From: Akkermansiaceae bacterium
GTDB lineage: Bacteria; Verrucomicrobiota; Verrucomicrobiia; Verrucomicrobiales; Akkermansiaceae
DNA: 56,099 nt
Direction of reading: 5' to 3'
NCBI GenBank assembly: GCA_023261045.1
Contig: JALRJZ010000002.1
Coordinates: forward strand, 1 to 56,099
The stretch's first letter is position 1, and the number at the start of each line of letters is the position of its first letter. The position numbers were made by a program, and so were the translations under genes. The notes under the pieces are model-generated. The model saw nothing but the letters and a program-made list of their open reading frames with translations. It did not search any database and was not told the origin of the DNA. Positions 8,891 through 19,345 of this stretch are shown in pieces.

Positions 8891-10645
8891 ATGATTGAGA
8901 CCTTAGATTGGTTGATTATCGCCGCTTCGTTAGCGACGAGTTTGGGGATAGGGTGGTGGGCTACCACTCAGAACCAAGGAAACTCTGAGAGCTTTTTCTT
9001 AGCGGGGCGCTCCATGCCTTGGTGGTTACTTGGCGTGTCCATGGTGGCGACAACATTTGCTGCGGATACGCCGACTTTGATTACCGATTGGGTCCGCACT
9101 GATGGAGTCGCAAAAAACTGGTTGTGGTGGTCTTTTGTTTTTTCAGGGCTTCTTACGACATACGTTTTCGCCAAAAGGTGGCGGCGGTCAGGAGTCATGA
9201 CTGACGTCGAGTTTTATGAACTCCGTTATTCTGGTGTGGGTGGGCGATTTCTAAGAGGGTTCCGCGCGCTTTATTTAGGCCTGCTCTTTAATGTCTTTAT
9301 CATTGCGATCGTCTCATTGGCGGCGATTAAGATTATGGCGATCCTCATGGGATTAACCCCTTTGCAAACGATGCTCATTGGGGCTGGCGCGACTTTGCTC
9401 TTCAGTGTTGCTGGAGGCTTACGCTCCGTCTTATTCGTTGATTTTTTCCAGTTTTTGCTCGCGATGGTAGGATCAGTCGCAGCAACGATTTACGTCCTTA
9501 ATATGGAGCAAGTCGGTGGCCTGGAGGGGTTATTCGCACATCAAACAGTGCAGGAGAAGATGAGCTTTGTGCCCTCAACCCAGGAAGCATGGGTTGCTTT
9601 ATTTATTATCCCCATTGCGATCCAATGGTGGACGGCTTACTACCCAGGCGCAGAACCTGGTGGTGGGGGTTATATCGCTCAGAGAATCTTTGCGGCAAAA
9701 GACGAACAACATGCAACGAAGGCGAGTCTATTTTTTAACCTTGCCCACTATGCTCTTCGGCCGTGGCCGTGGATTTTGATCGGCTTAGCCTCATTGGTGG
9801 TCTTCCCAACTTTAGAGTCAATCGGAGAGGCGTTCCCCAATCTGGCAAAAGATAAAATTGGGCATGATGCCGCTTATCCTGCGATGGTGGCACAGCTACC
9901 AACGGGTCTAAAAGGAGTGGTCTTAGCTTCCCTAATCGCGGCTTATGTTTCGACGCTTTCGACGCAGGTCAACCTGGCATCATCCTATCTAACAAAAGAT
10001 TTTTGGAAGCGCTTTATCGCTCCAGATTTGTCAGAAAAAGGACAGGTCATAATCGGGCGCTTCATGACTGCCTTAGTCTTAGCTCTCGGGTCGTGTGTGG
10101 CGCTTTTATTTACCAATGCAGCCCAGATGTTCGACCTTGTTTTGATGATTGGTGCGGGCACGGGCCTTGTTTACCTTCTGCGATGGACGTGGTGGCGAGT
10201 GAACGCATGGAGTGAGATTTCAGCAACGATTGCGGCAGTTTTTTCTAGTTATTTATTTGTTGGGAAAGCAACTCTCCCTTTTGCAGATCCTTTTGGTTGG
10301 GCCGAATCATTAGGCCCATGGTCGTATTTAGGAACCGTCATCTTTACGACGGTGGTTTGGTTTATTGTGACCTTGGTCACCGCTCCTGAATCAACGGAAA
10401 CTCTCACGAGATTCGCAGATCAAACGTCGCCTCCTGGGCCAGGGTGGAAGCGCTTCCGCACAAAACCTGTTGACCCAGATGAAGCATCAGTGGGCCGTGA
10501 CCTTCTAAAAGTTTTTTTTGGAAGTGGGGCAATCTTGGCGGTTCTTTTGGGCACTGGACTTGCGATCTATGGAAACATGATTCCGAGTGTGATTCTTCTC
10601 TTGGTGGGAGGGGTCATTTTGGGGGCTCTCTTTAAAAGCTCATGA
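8891..10645 (+). CDS. Sodium:solute symporter (SSS) family transporter
   Basis: Polytopic hydrophobic protein beginning MIETLDWLIIAASLATSLGIGWWATTQNQGNSESFFLAGRSMPWWLLGVSMVATTFAADTP, typical of SSS proteins. ATG at 8891 preferred over the ORF start at 8777. Confidence 0.9.
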   Translation: MIETLDWLIIAASLATSLGIGWWATTQNQGNSESFFLAGRSMPWWLLGVSMVATTFAADTPTLITDWVRTDGVAKNWLWWSFVFSGLLTTYVFAKRWRRSGVMTDVEFYELRYSGVGGRFLRGFRALYLGLLFNVFIIAIVSLAAIKIMAILMGLTPLQTMLIGAGATLLFSVAGGLRSVLFVDFFQFLLAMVGSVAATIYVLNMEQVGGLEGLFAHQTVQEKMSFVPSTQEAWVALFIIPIAIQWWTAYYPGAEPGGGGYIAQRIFAAKDEQHATKASLFFNLAHYALRPWPWILIGLASLVVFPTLESIGEAFPNLAKDKIGHDAAYPAMVAQLPTGLKGVVLASLIAAYVSTLSTQVNLASSYLTKDFWKRFIAPDLSEKGQVIIGRFMTALVLALGSCVALLFTNAAQMFDLVLMIGAGTGLVYLLRWTWWRVNAWSEISATIAAVFSSYLFVGKATLPFADPFGWAESLGPWSYLGTVIFTTVVWFIVTLVTAPESTETLTRFADQTSPPGPGWKRFRTKPVDPDEASVGRDLLKVFFGSGAILAVLLGTGLAIYGNMIPSVILLLVGGVILGALFKSS

Positions 10646-10733
10646 GAGTGACTAGGGAAGCCACTTCGGTTGAGGCTTTTTTGAAAGACCTTACGTTGAG
10701 ACGAGGTAGCTGCTTGGTCACAACGATAAGATT

Positions 10734-11357
10734 ATGATGAAAAAACTCACACTACTTGCCCTTTCATTTTGTCTTTGCTCTGCAGCTTCCGCAGCCTCAG
10801 ATGATAAGAAAAAGGATGTACCTAAGAAAAAAACTGAACAGACCCAGAAGGTAGAGAAGAAGAAAAACGTGGCGGCAAAGAAGCCGGAGAAAAAGTCTGC
10901 GGATTCAAAAAAGTCTCAAGCAGACGCTGCTAAGAAAAAAGCGGAGGCGGCAAAGAAAGCGGCTTCCGATGCCGCAAAACGAAAGTCTGCAGAAGATAAA
11001 ATGGTCAAAGACTCCGTCGCTCGCCTCAAAGAGCTAGGAGAGAAAAAAAAGAAGGCAGAAGCCGAGCGTGGGAAAGTTGCAGATGCCCTGAAGGCTGCAG
11101 AGAAAAACGTGGCAGAGATTGGCGCAGAAATGGCCAAGATTTCTGCAAGCTTACGTGCTAAGTCTGAGAACGATCAGAAAAAAGCCCAAGAGGCGAGAGC
11201 AAGAAAAGCACGGGAAGTTGAGGCCAAAGAGCGGGCGCAGGTTTTGGCTTTGAAAAGAGATCTTGATCAACTGAAGCGCGCTGTTGAGAGCCTTCATGCT
11301 TCTCAAAAGCAGAAGCACGCAGAGAAAAAGCCAGCGAAAGATTCTCCCAAAAAATAA
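10734..11357 (+). CDS. Secreted Lys/Ala/Glu-rich coiled-coil protein of unknown function
   Basis: Signal peptide MMKKLTLLALSFCLCSAASA, then a highly charged K/A/E-rich heptad-like sequence; followed by a clear terminator. Confidence 0.75.
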   Translation: MMKKLTLLALSFCLCSAASAASDDKKKDVPKKKTEQTQKVEKKKNVAAKKPEKKSADSKKSQADAAKKKAEAAKKAASDAAKRKSAEDKMVKDSVARLKELGEKKKKAEAERGKVADALKAAEKNVAEIGAEMAKISASLRAKSENDQKKAQEARARKAREVEAKERAQVLALKRDLDQLKRAVESLHASQKQKHAEKKPAKDSPKK

Positions 11358-11386
11358 GTTCTTTGACCTCTCACTTGTAGAGAATG

Positions 11387-11421
11387 AAATCCACTCCTTG
11401 GCCTGAGGAGTGGATTTTTTT
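11387..11421 (+). terminator. Rho-independent terminator
   Basis: 11-bp stem aaatccactcc / ggagtggattt with loop ttggcctga, continuing into a T tract, 30 nt after the 11357 stop. Confidence 0.9.
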
Positions 11422-11460
11422 ATTCATAGCTCAACGAAAATGAGATTGCTCCTGGAGATT

Positions 11461-12954
11461 TCATGGAGAGGGGATCTCGTTAACAGTGTAATAAGCGTCG
11501 TGGTGGAGGAGGGGCTCTCCTTGGGCACTTCGAACCCCAGAAAGGTCAAAGTCGTGGATGTGGCTTTCTTGCATTCCCTCGATGACAAGATGAACACTTA
11601 AGTGATCCTTAGAAAGGGATACGGCCTTGACGGTAGGATTCGTGTGATCGACTTCCGGACTTCCATATCCAGCACCGAAATTGTGGGTGTAAGTTTCAAT
11701 GACATAGTTTCCAGCTCGGCTCGCAGTTTCCGTGTCGACAGGTTTGGTAAAAATGATCTTAAAACCATTACTTTGAATGCGAATCTCTTTGATTTCGAAT
11801 GGTGTTTTACCAGTCCAATCGAGCCGTTGGATGGCAAAGGGTTTTTCTCCGCGGACGGGCCACTGTCGGTTGGTGGTAAATCCACCCGCGATGAGTTGCC
11901 CTTTCGGAGTGAATTGCAGATTCATAATTCCTGTTGCGAGACCCTCGCGAAATGGGTAACAGGCACCTTGCCAAACCCCATTGATTTTTTCGGTCGTGGC
12001 TCGCAGGATGAGGCTCAAGGTGTAGTCTCCAAAAAAGAACTGATTTTCAAAAGGTCCAAATTTTCCATTGCTCTCATTGAGTTGGAATCCTGAAATGGAA
12101 CGTCCCATTTTGATGTAGGGGAAGCGAATCACCGGGGGAACAAGTTCTTTGACCCGCTTTTTTTCGACCAAGATGCGAGAGTTTGACTGGGGGGTTTCGG
12201 CGGGGACTTGCTGCCCTTCAACATAGGGATACCAGTTGTAGCTTGCCGGATGCCCGAGAAAGCCTCCTTGCTTGAGGTGTTTGAGCGAGCAGGAGCCATT
12301 CCAAGGCCCCTGGCTTTCAATGACAAACATTGCACCTTCAGCATTGGCCGCTACTCCAGCGGGGCTGCGAAGCCCAGAACAGACCGGAATCATGGTGCCA
12401 TCTGGAGTGACCTTCACGGCCCATCCTCGCAGGAAGTTATGAGAATGATAGGAACCACTTAATCCGAGAGCGACCCAAATGTTGCCTTGCGCATCGTGTT
12501 TAGATCCAAAAGCAAACTCGTGGCCCTCGGCATAACCCCAATGATTTGTCAGGGCCTCAAAGTCATCTGCTTGACCATCTCCGTTTGTATCTCTGATTCG
12601 AGTGACCTCTCCGAATTGAGTGACCGTAAGCGCTTGGTTTCTCCAAGACATCGCAAAGATTTCATCCTGACCGCTCGCAAAGAGTTCAAACGTTGGCTGG
12701 GGGTTTTCATCGAAAGCCCCGCTGAGGAAATAAATGTCGCCTCTTCTTGTTCCGACAGCGAGCTGATTCTCGGGCAAGTTTTCAAAGCTCCCCGGGTGCA
12801 TGGGAATTTCGGGAGGAATAGGAATATCAACCAGACGGTAGTACTCTGCTTCGGCGAGAGCGGTCCCCCACATGGCTCCAAGATCTTCTTGGGCGAAGAG
12901 GCAAGAGGTGCCAAGTAGCCCACGAAAGACTCGTGTGGAAAGTGTTTTTACCAT
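11461..12954 (-). CDS. Secreted PQQ-dehydrogenase/L-sorbosone-dehydrogenase-like beta-propeller protein (PVC type)
   Basis: Repeats such as VGTRRGDIYFLSG, GEVTRIRDTNGDGQADDFEALTNHWGYAEGHEFAFG, GNIWVALG, GLRSPAGVAANAEGAMFVIESQGPWN. Confidence 0.8.
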   Translation of the reverse strand: MVKTLSTRVFRGLLGTSCLFAQEDLGAMWGTALAEAEYYRLVDIPIPPEIPMHPGSFENLPENQLAVGTRRGDIYFLSGAFDENPQPTFELFASGQDEIFAMSWRNQALTVTQFGEVTRIRDTNGDGQADDFEALTNHWGYAEGHEFAFGSKHDAQGNIWVALGLSGSYHSHNFLRGWAVKVTPDGTMIPVCSGLRSPAGVAANAEGAMFVIESQGPWNGSCSLKHLKQGGFLGHPASYNWYPYVEGQQVPAETPQSNSRILVEKKRVKELVPPVIRFPYIKMGRSISGFQLNESNGKFGPFENQFFFGDYTLSLILRATTEKINGVWQGACYPFREGLATGIMNLQFTPKGQLIAGGFTTNRQWPVRGEKPFAIQRLDWTGKTPFEIKEIRIQSNGFKIIFTKPVDTETASRAGNYVIETYTHNFGAGYGSPEVDHTNPTVKAVSLSKDHLSVHLVIEGMQESHIHDFDLSGVRSAQGEPLLHHDAYYTVNEIPSP

Positions 12955-15626
12955 CGGTATTCAAGGTTAAGGGTTGTTTTACCTGCTTTCAGTGTGAGGG
13001 GGAGAAGTAATTCCTGAGGCTCTCCATCACGAATGATCAGGTCTGGCTGGGGAGAAATGCGAAGGTGGAGTTGGTCGATTTGCCACCCTTTTTCGACTTC
13101 GCTGATTTTCTTTCCCGAAGCGACTCGGAAGAAGAAGGGCTCTTCATTTTGAGAGGTTTCAAAGGTCATTGTGCGTTGAAAGTAAGCGGCATCCTTCTCT
13201 ACTTGATCTTCGAAAAAATCGGACACGAACACTGTTCCGTATTGATAGCGAAAGGTCGGTCGTTTTTGGGCATCGAGGTGATACCCGCGGTATTGATACC
13301 CATGATCTTGTGGGAAGGTGTAGTTCGCTTTTCCTTTATAGGGCCAGGATTCATCTAGCGAATCGAGACGGTGAAAGGGAATGCCCGGGGCGAAAGCAAA
13401 TCGGTTCTCTCCACGAATGTTGAATCTGCCATGGCCGATATTGACAAATTCTCCTTTCCACAAATGGGTGAGGTTCATCTCACGTGAGTCAAAAACAAGA
13501 GAGATCCTTTCGGGGTAACCGACGCCAATTCCGCGGTAGCTCGCCGTGCCTCGTCCGCGGACCATGATAGTTTCGTCCGCAACACGGATTTCATTGGATT
13601 GCCGCGAGAGCCCTTTCGGGGTTTTCGCGCGTTGACCATCAGAGAGATAATTCCAAAGGGCTTCGATTTGTTTTTCGGTATCTCCCTCGAGGATCTCAGG
13701 GCGAATTGGCTGACCTCCCGGCCAATAAGTGGGCATGATGACCGTGGGGTGAAAGCGGGAAGGCTGGCGCATATAAAGATGGAACCAGTTTTTCTGAATT
13801 CGTTCTGTCACATGCACGATATCAAGTGCGCCGGCTCCACCGGATTTTTGCCCGTTATAGTCGTGGCATGCGATACAACTCAGTCCATCAGCTCCAATCA
13901 TTTCATAGCCTGCCTTTTTGGATTCTTGGATGTTTTGAACTTTGGGGAGGGTTGCCTGTTCTAGCTGATCGACCTTTGCGAAGAGATCAACAAGATGGCC
14001 GACATGGGTTTCGCCGAAAAGTGGCATACGGGTGTTGAGGTATTCCCGTTGGCGGTTCCCGTGAATGAGAACTTCTCGCATCCATGACTCGGTGAGTTTT
14101 GCGCCAACATGAGTCAGGGGTGGGGGAATCCGGCCTTGGTCTCCAAGCTCTTCGGCGCTTCCTGTAAAAAAAGAGTTTCGGCCCGTGGAAATGCCTCCGA
14201 GACCCTTGCGTTCATGACAGGCAATACAATTAAAGGTGGTGAGAGTTTTGTGCACTTTTTCGAGGTCAGTTAGCTCTCTTTGATGGCCTTGATGGAGAGC
14301 TTTGGTAATCAGCGCCCGATCCTTAGGGTTCAAATGATAATGCACCTTCGGTGTTGTCTGAGAAAGGCAGCCTTGTTCCTGTTGGAGTGCTGCAAAGGCA
14401 GTATATTCAGGAGAGTCGACTTTCACATCATCGTGGCATTTCGCGCAACCAAGGTTTCCAAAGTGGGCTTTGCCTTTTTGAGCAAGATCTGGATCGACTT
14501 GAAGAGGGGACACTACCGGAATGGGAGTTTTTGAGATCGAAAGAAGAGAGGAGGGGATGGGTTGACGTTTAAAGTTGGGCCCTTCGATTTCAAATTTCAG
14601 ATCGGCATTGCGACCAGTATGAAAGTAGAGAAGCTCAATCGAGTTCCACCCTTTTTGGAGGGTGGTCTTTGCGGAAAACTTTTTCATTCCCCGACGGTCA
14701 CTCGGCCTTTCATCAATGATCTTACTTCCATTGAAACTGAGAGTGCCTCCGTTCATTTCAAGATAGGCGCGGTATTCACCAGGCTGTTCAACCTTAATGT
14801 ATCCCTCGAGTTGGATCGCAGTGTGTTGCGCTACTTTTCCATTTCGATCTCTAAATTCTGCGAGGGAGAAGTCTTTGGCTAAGCCACCTTTTTCTGGAGT
14901 GACATCCCCCTTGAGCCCTTCCCAGACTTTGCCTCGCCAGGTTTTGTATCTGAGATGACCCGGGACTTCAGTCTTCTGGAGAAGATAGTGAACGATTCGA
15001 TCTAAGTCTTGGTTGGGTAGTCGCAAATCAGGCATTCGTCCGGAAGGGCGAATCAGATGTGGTTTTTGCAAGAATTGCCGCAGACTTTGATAGGAATACT
15101 TGGTTGATAACTCTCCAAGGGCAACGGAGTCATGAGGTATCAATTCAAGTCCATTTGAGCTTCGTGGTGAGTGGCAAGCGACACAGCCTACGGTGTGGAA
15201 AAGTTGATTTCCTTCTGTGGCCGCGACGGGATCAATGGCTTCTTGGCGAAAAGGTGTTTCTTGATCAAGAGAAAGAAGAAAATGGGTGAGCTCTTTGGCC
15301 ACTTGTTGCTTTTGTTGTGGGTCGAGTGGCGCGAGAAGATCTGGCATCATCGTCCCGGGCTTCACTTCGTGAGGAGAGGCAATGAATTTTTGTAAATAAT
15401 CAGGATTGATCCGCTTTGTAAGATTTTGCAACCGCGGAGAGGTGCGAGAAGAATGGGGGAATGATTCCTCCGCCTGATGGCAAGCAACACAATTGAGTTC
15501 TTCGATCAGGATCCTTCCTTTGAGAGGATCTTCCAAGTCACTTGAAGTCACCCAGGAGAAGGAGGGCTCTGCAGAGCTCGGAATCAAGAGGGTGAGAAAA
15601 GTCAGAAATAAAAGGTGTTGAAACAC
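12948..15626 (-). CDS. Secreted multihaem c-type cytochrome with internal PA14-like domain
   Basis: Five CXXCH motifs (CVACH, CVACH, CAKCH, CIACH, CIACH). PA14-like stretch AYLEMNGGTLSFNGSKIIDERPSDRRGMKKFSAKTTLQKGWNSIELLYFHTGRNADLKFEIEGPNF. Overlaps the next gene by 7 bp. Confidence 0.88.
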   Translation of the reverse strand: MFQHLLFLTFLTLLIPSSAEPSFSWVTSSDLEDPLKGRILIEELNCVACHQAEESFPHSSRTSPRLQNLTKRINPDYLQKFIASPHEVKPGTMMPDLLAPLDPQQKQQVAKELTHFLLSLDQETPFRQEAIDPVAATEGNQLFHTVGCVACHSPRSSNGLELIPHDSVALGELSTKYSYQSLRQFLQKPHLIRPSGRMPDLRLPNQDLDRIVHYLLQKTEVPGHLRYKTWRGKVWEGLKGDVTPEKGGLAKDFSLAEFRDRNGKVAQHTAIQLEGYIKVEQPGEYRAYLEMNGGTLSFNGSKIIDERPSDRRGMKKFSAKTTLQKGWNSIELLYFHTGRNADLKFEIEGPNFKRQPIPSSLLSISKTPIPVVSPLQVDPDLAQKGKAHFGNLGCAKCHDDVKVDSPEYTAFAALQQEQGCLSQTTPKVHYHLNPKDRALITKALHQGHQRELTDLEKVHKTLTTFNCIACHERKGLGGISTGRNSFFTGSAEELGDQGRIPPPLTHVGAKLTESWMREVLIHGNRQREYLNTRMPLFGETHVGHLVDLFAKVDQLEQATLPKVQNIQESKKAGYEMIGADGLSCIACHDYNGQKSGGAGALDIVHVTERIQKNWFHLYMRQPSRFHPTVIMPTYWPGGQPIRPEILEGDTEKQIEALWNYLSDGQRAKTPKGLSRQSNEIRVADETIMVRGRGTASYRGIGVGYPERISLVFDSREMNLTHLWKGEFVNIGHGRFNIRGENRFAFAPGIPFHRLDSLDESWPYKGKANYTFPQDHGYQYRGYHLDAQKRPTFRYQYGTVFVSDFFEDQVEKDAAYFQRTMTFETSQNEEPFFFRVASGKKISEVEKGWQIDQLHLRISPQPDLIIRDGEPQELLLPLTLKAGKTTLNLEYRW

Positions 15627-15734
15627 GGTGTCGGAAGCGTGTTGTGCTCAGGAGTTGATGACAAGAAGGGAATGCCCTGATGGCATTGATCCCAAAAGGG
15701 CAGGTTGAGGACTCAAACTCGTTAGAAATTGACC

Positions 15735-15768
15735 CAAAAAATCGGTGGATCTTGAGGATCCACCGATT
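15735..15768 (-). terminator. Rho-independent terminator (minus strand)
   Basis: Perfect 12-bp stem aatcggtggatc / gatccaccgatt with a 5-nt loop; six As on the + strand give a T tract on the minus strand, downstream of the 15792 stop. Confidence 0.9.
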
Positions 15769-15791
15769 CTTAAGGCGTCAGAGAAGGGCGT

Positions 15792-17084
15792 CTAAAGTTC
15801 TTTAATTCGGAGGTTTCTCCAGGCCACCGAGAAGGGTCCTGTTCCTTTGCCAATCCCGTGAACTTGTAGGCCAATATGGCCTTTTGGATTGGTTTTGAAG
15901 ATTTCTTCGTCTGTGAGATCGGAAATGGCTTTACCATTAATCCAAGTTTTAAAGTTGGCTCCGTTTGCAATCACGCGGAAGTGGTTCCATTCTCCGTCTT
16001 TCATCACCTTATGGGCAATGAGTTGATCTTTTGGGGTTAACCAACCCCGCCCAGTTGCTTCTCCATAGATATACCCCGATTCTGCCCCATTGGGACCACT
16101 CGCTTCGATTTCGCATTGGGGGCCAAAAATCCTTCCGCCATATTGGTCTTTATCAATATTCTTAAGCAGGGAACGAAGCATCACACCAGAGTTGAGTTTG
16201 TCATGAACTTTGACTTCAAATTCGAGTTCAAAGTTATCGTATTGTCGATCTGTTGTTAGAAAGGTGTTGGGACTGCCATCTTCTGTGGTCCCTACGATAC
16301 AATTGCCTTCAACGCGGTAAGTGGCTTTGCCGCTTTTTACTGACCAGCCCGAAAGATCCTTTCCATTAAAGAGAGAGGTCCATGCTTTGGAGTCGCCGGC
16401 TTGAGCCGTTAACTCCTTGATAGCAATATTGCGATACCAAACCTCATCGCCATGATCTTGAAAGAAGATGCGCCCCATAGAATTTGCGGCAAAGTCCGCA
16501 TGCTTTTTGAATTTGGACTTCGCATGAACTTCATTCCACTGGTCGCTGCCAACCTCAATATCGACAACTAATTGTCCATTCATGTAATGCTGGAGGTGTC
16601 CCCCTCGTGCAACGACCCTCGATGTATTCCACTCGCCGACAGGCTTGACAGAGTTTTCATCCGAGCTCGGCACAAGATCATAAAGTGCGCCGGCTCGGTG
16701 AGATGGCTTGGCTCCGTCTGCATGTCGAGGATCAAGGACCTGGTATTCTGGTCCTAAGAGGCTCTCTCCGTAGCGGGTCACCCGATATTTCACTCCACTA
16801 TTTCCTTTAGCCGAGATTTTCCAATCCCATCGAAGTTCGAAGTCACTGTATTCTTTTGCTGAATAAAGGTCTCCTGAACGCCTGGCGCGATGAAGGACAC
16901 CGTCCTTAGCCACCCAGCCGCCTTCCGCGACGGGTTTGCCATTTGCGTTCGTCCAGCCGGCAAGTGTCTCTCCATCAAAAAGAGAGCTCCATCCTTCCTC
17001 TGCTTGGGAGACGGGGATGAGGCAGAATAAAGCCAAGATCTTCAATGTGGGTTTCATAACTGCATTGAAAACGGATGTGAGCAT
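15792..17084 (-). CDS. Tandem DUF1080 (3-keto-disaccharide hydrolase family) protein
   Basis: Two copies of the family pattern: [16 protein letters not shown]...[21 protein letters not shown] and [16 protein letters not shown]...[22 protein letters not shown]...[27 protein letters not shown]. Confidence 0.9.
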   Translation of the reverse strand: MLTSVFNAVMKPTLKILALFCLIPVSQAEEGWSSLFDGETLAGWTNANGKPVAEGGWVAKDGVLHRARRSGDLYSAKEYSDFELRWDWKISAKGNSGVKYRVTRYGESLLGPEYQVLDPRHADGAKPSHRAGALYDLVPSSDENSVKPVGEWNTSRVVARGGHLQHYMNGQLVVDIEVGSDQWNEVHAKSKFKKHADFAANSMGRIFFQDHGDEVWYRNIAIKELTAQAGDSKAWTSLFNGKDLSGWSVKSGKATYRVEGNCIVGTTEDGSPNTFLTTDRQYDNFELEFEVKVHDKLNSGVMLRSLLKNIDKDQYGGRIFGPQCEIEASGPNGAESGYIYGEATGRGWLTPKDQLIAHKVMKDGEWNHFRVIANGANFKTWINGKAISDLTDEEIFKTNPKGHIGLQVHGIGKGTGPFSVAWRNLRIKEL

Positions 17085-17137
17085 ATCGATTTGTCATTTT
17101 TCTCGACGAGAAGCTCACAAAGCAGTGGGATGATTCG

Positions 17138-18274
17138 ATGAAGCTAATGATTTTACTCTGTGGAGTCTTGGTAACACCTCTGATTGCTGAAGGGCCCAAA
17201 CTGAGAGTAGGACAAGCTCAAAGCGCTGAGGAGGCGGCAAAAGAGTTACAAACTTTGAGCCAATCATTTTCGAATCAAAAACAGTGGGAAGAGAGACGCA
17301 CGCTCTTAAAAAACGGGATCCTCAAAGGTCTACGATTAGAGACGATGCCGAAGAAAACACCCCTTAAGCCGATATTTTATAAAAAGCGCAGCTACGATGG
17401 ATATCAAGTGGAGCAGGTTGCCTTTCAAAGTGCTCCTGGGTTCTATGTGACGGGAAGTTTGTTTCGACCAACCGCTGAGTTTGAATCGCTGGCACTCATC
17501 TTGTGCCCCCATGGCCACGGAGGGCGTTTTCGAGATTCGAGGCAAATTCGTTGTGCGGTTTTAGCGCGAATGGGAGCGGCTGTTTTTCAATACGACATGG
17601 TGGGATATGGAGATTCAAAAGAAGCAGGTTGGGATCACCATGAGACGCCCGAGGTGTTGAGGCTACAAATGTGGAATAGCCTCCGAGTGGTTGATTTTTT
17701 GACCGAGTTGCCGAAGGCCGATCCAGAGCGCATAGGCATCACGGGTTGCTCTGGAGGAGGCACGCAAAGCTTTCTCCTCGCGGCTCTTGATGAGCGAATT
17801 CAGGTTTCAGTTCCTGTATGCATGGTCTCATCTCATTTTTTTGGCGGGTGTGTGTGTGAGAGCGGGATGCCCATTCATTGGAGTGAGACGCACCGGACAA
17901 ATAATGTTGAAATTGCAGCGATGGCGGCGCCCCGCCCTCAGCTAGTGATTTCAAATGGGAATGATTGGACTAAGTTTTTTCCCGAACTTGGCTTGCCCTA
18001 CATGCGCCGGGTCTATGGATTTTTCGATGCGCAGCACCAATTAGAAAACACCCATTTGCCTACAGAGAAGCATGATTATGGGCCGTCTAAACGTCAGGCT
18101 GCATATCCATTCTTAGCCAAACACCTTGGACTAAAAATCGAAGCGATTCCACAGAAAGGTGGATGCCTCGACGAATCCTTCGTTACGGTGGAAACCTATG
18201 AGCAGCTCTTGGTTTTTGATGATCAAAACCCCTGGCCTCTCGATGCGGTCAAGCCGAACACTCGTTTGCCGTGA
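17138..18274 (+). CDS. Secreted alpha/beta hydrolase (acetyl-xylan-esterase-like)
   Basis: Signal peptide; [10 protein letters not shown] oxyanion region; [22 protein letters not shown] nucleophile elbow. Confidence 0.85.
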   Translation: MKLMILLCGVLVTPLIAEGPKLRVGQAQSAEEAAKELQTLSQSFSNQKQWEERRTLLKNGILKGLRLETMPKKTPLKPIFYKKRSYDGYQVEQVAFQSAPGFYVTGSLFRPTAEFESLALILCPHGHGGRFRDSRQIRCAVLARMGAAVFQYDMVGYGDSKEAGWDHHETPEVLRLQMWNSLRVVDFLTELPKADPERIGITGCSGGGTQSFLLAALDERIQVSVPVCMVSSHFFGGCVCESGMPIHWSETHRTNNVEIAAMAAPRPQLVISNGNDWTKFFPELGLPYMRRVYGFFDAQHQLENTHLPTEKHDYGPSKRQAAYPFLAKHLGLKIEAIPQKGGCLDESFVTVETYEQLLVFDDQNPWPLDAVKPNTRLP

Positions 18275-18313
18275 CATCACAAAAAAGCTGCGTGAACCGG
18301 CAAGGCCTAAAGA

Positions 18314-19345
18314 TTAGGGAGTGGCTCGATAGAAACCTATTGGCTCAAGTTCGCGCCTGTGCTCGAAGAAAAATGCACCTGTATTTGGATCTGCGGTGGC
18401 ACTACTTATACAATTCCAGTTTTTAAGATCGGCGCTAAAGAAAATGCGATAAGGAAGAGCCGGGGTGCCGCGAAACTGGACGCTATTAAAACCCTCACCT
18501 GCAAGATCATATTGCAATTCTACCGCTTGAGCGGCGGGAAGTAGACTTGTAACTTGCACTGACGTGAATTGGTTAGGAAAATTGGCAGGATCATAAAAGA
18601 AGTTGGCGTCTACCTCGATCCGGTTTACAACGATATCCTCACCGATGTAGAGTTCGACATAGTTGTCTCCGTCTCCGAGATCATCAAACCCAAGGGGTGC
18701 ATGCCGGTTCCCATCACAGTCTATCAGCTGAATAGCATTTAATTCGGCTTCACCAAGATTTCCACCACGAGGCCCTGTGACACCGCCATTCCAAATGAGT
18801 TGGAGTGCTCTTGGCGAAGATCCCGCAGGGCCACCCACTTTGTTGAACAGGTAAGCATTGATGAGGGCTGGTCCAGCAGACGATCCTACAGTGACGGTGG
18901 GTGATACTAAACCTGTGAGAGAGTTTCCGTTGATATCTTCAACCGCCCCAATAATTTCCACTCTGTCTGGAAGATCATTAGGGTCAGCAATGGGACCAGC
19001 CAGAAGAATGGTGTGCAATTCATTATATTCTGTGGCGGGTTCTAGAGTTGCACAGTTTGGTGTCGAGTGAACGCCATTCTTGCTGATCACTCTAAATGCT
19101 TCTGGGCTTAGACTTGATGCCTTAACTTGCACAGACAACACCAATGGCATTCCGTCGTCGCCAAAGTTTTGGGGACATCCTGTGACGATGCTTAGCAAGA
19201 TTGGAGGGACATCCAGAGCTCCTAGATAGGCTGACTGAATACTGGGTTCGCACAAAGCTTTGTCAGAACTAATGGTAAAAAGAAGCAGAATGGAGAGAAA
19301 GGAAGAATGCGTTTTCTTTCGTGTAGATTTAACTCGAGGATTCAA
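18314..19345 (-). CDS. Secreted hypothetical protein, lineage-typical C-terminus
   Basis: Complete 343-aa ORF with N-terminal hydrophobic segment; ends PYRIFFSADLKNWNCISSATADPNTGAFFFEHRRELEPIGFYRATP. Confidence 0.65.
   Translation of the reverse strand: MNPRVKSTRKKTHSSFLSILLLFTISSDKALCEPSIQSAYLGALDVPPILLSIVTGCPQNFGDDGMPLVLSVQVKASSLSPEAFRVISKNGVHSTPNCATLEPATEYNELHTILLAGPIADPNDLPDRVEIIGAVEDINGNSLTGLVSPTVTVGSSAGPALINAYLFNKVGGPAGSSPRALQLIWNGGVTGPRGGNLGEAELNAIQLIDCDGNRHAPLGFDDLGDGDNYVELYIGEDIVVNRIEVDANFFYDPANFPNQFTSVQVTSLLPAAQAVELQYDLAGEGFNSVQFRGTPALPYRIFFSADLKNWNCISSATADPNTGAFFFEHRRELEPIGFYRATP

Noticed and set aside
11602-12093. 163-aa + strand ORF
   Set aside because: Antisense to the propeller gene; no motifs.
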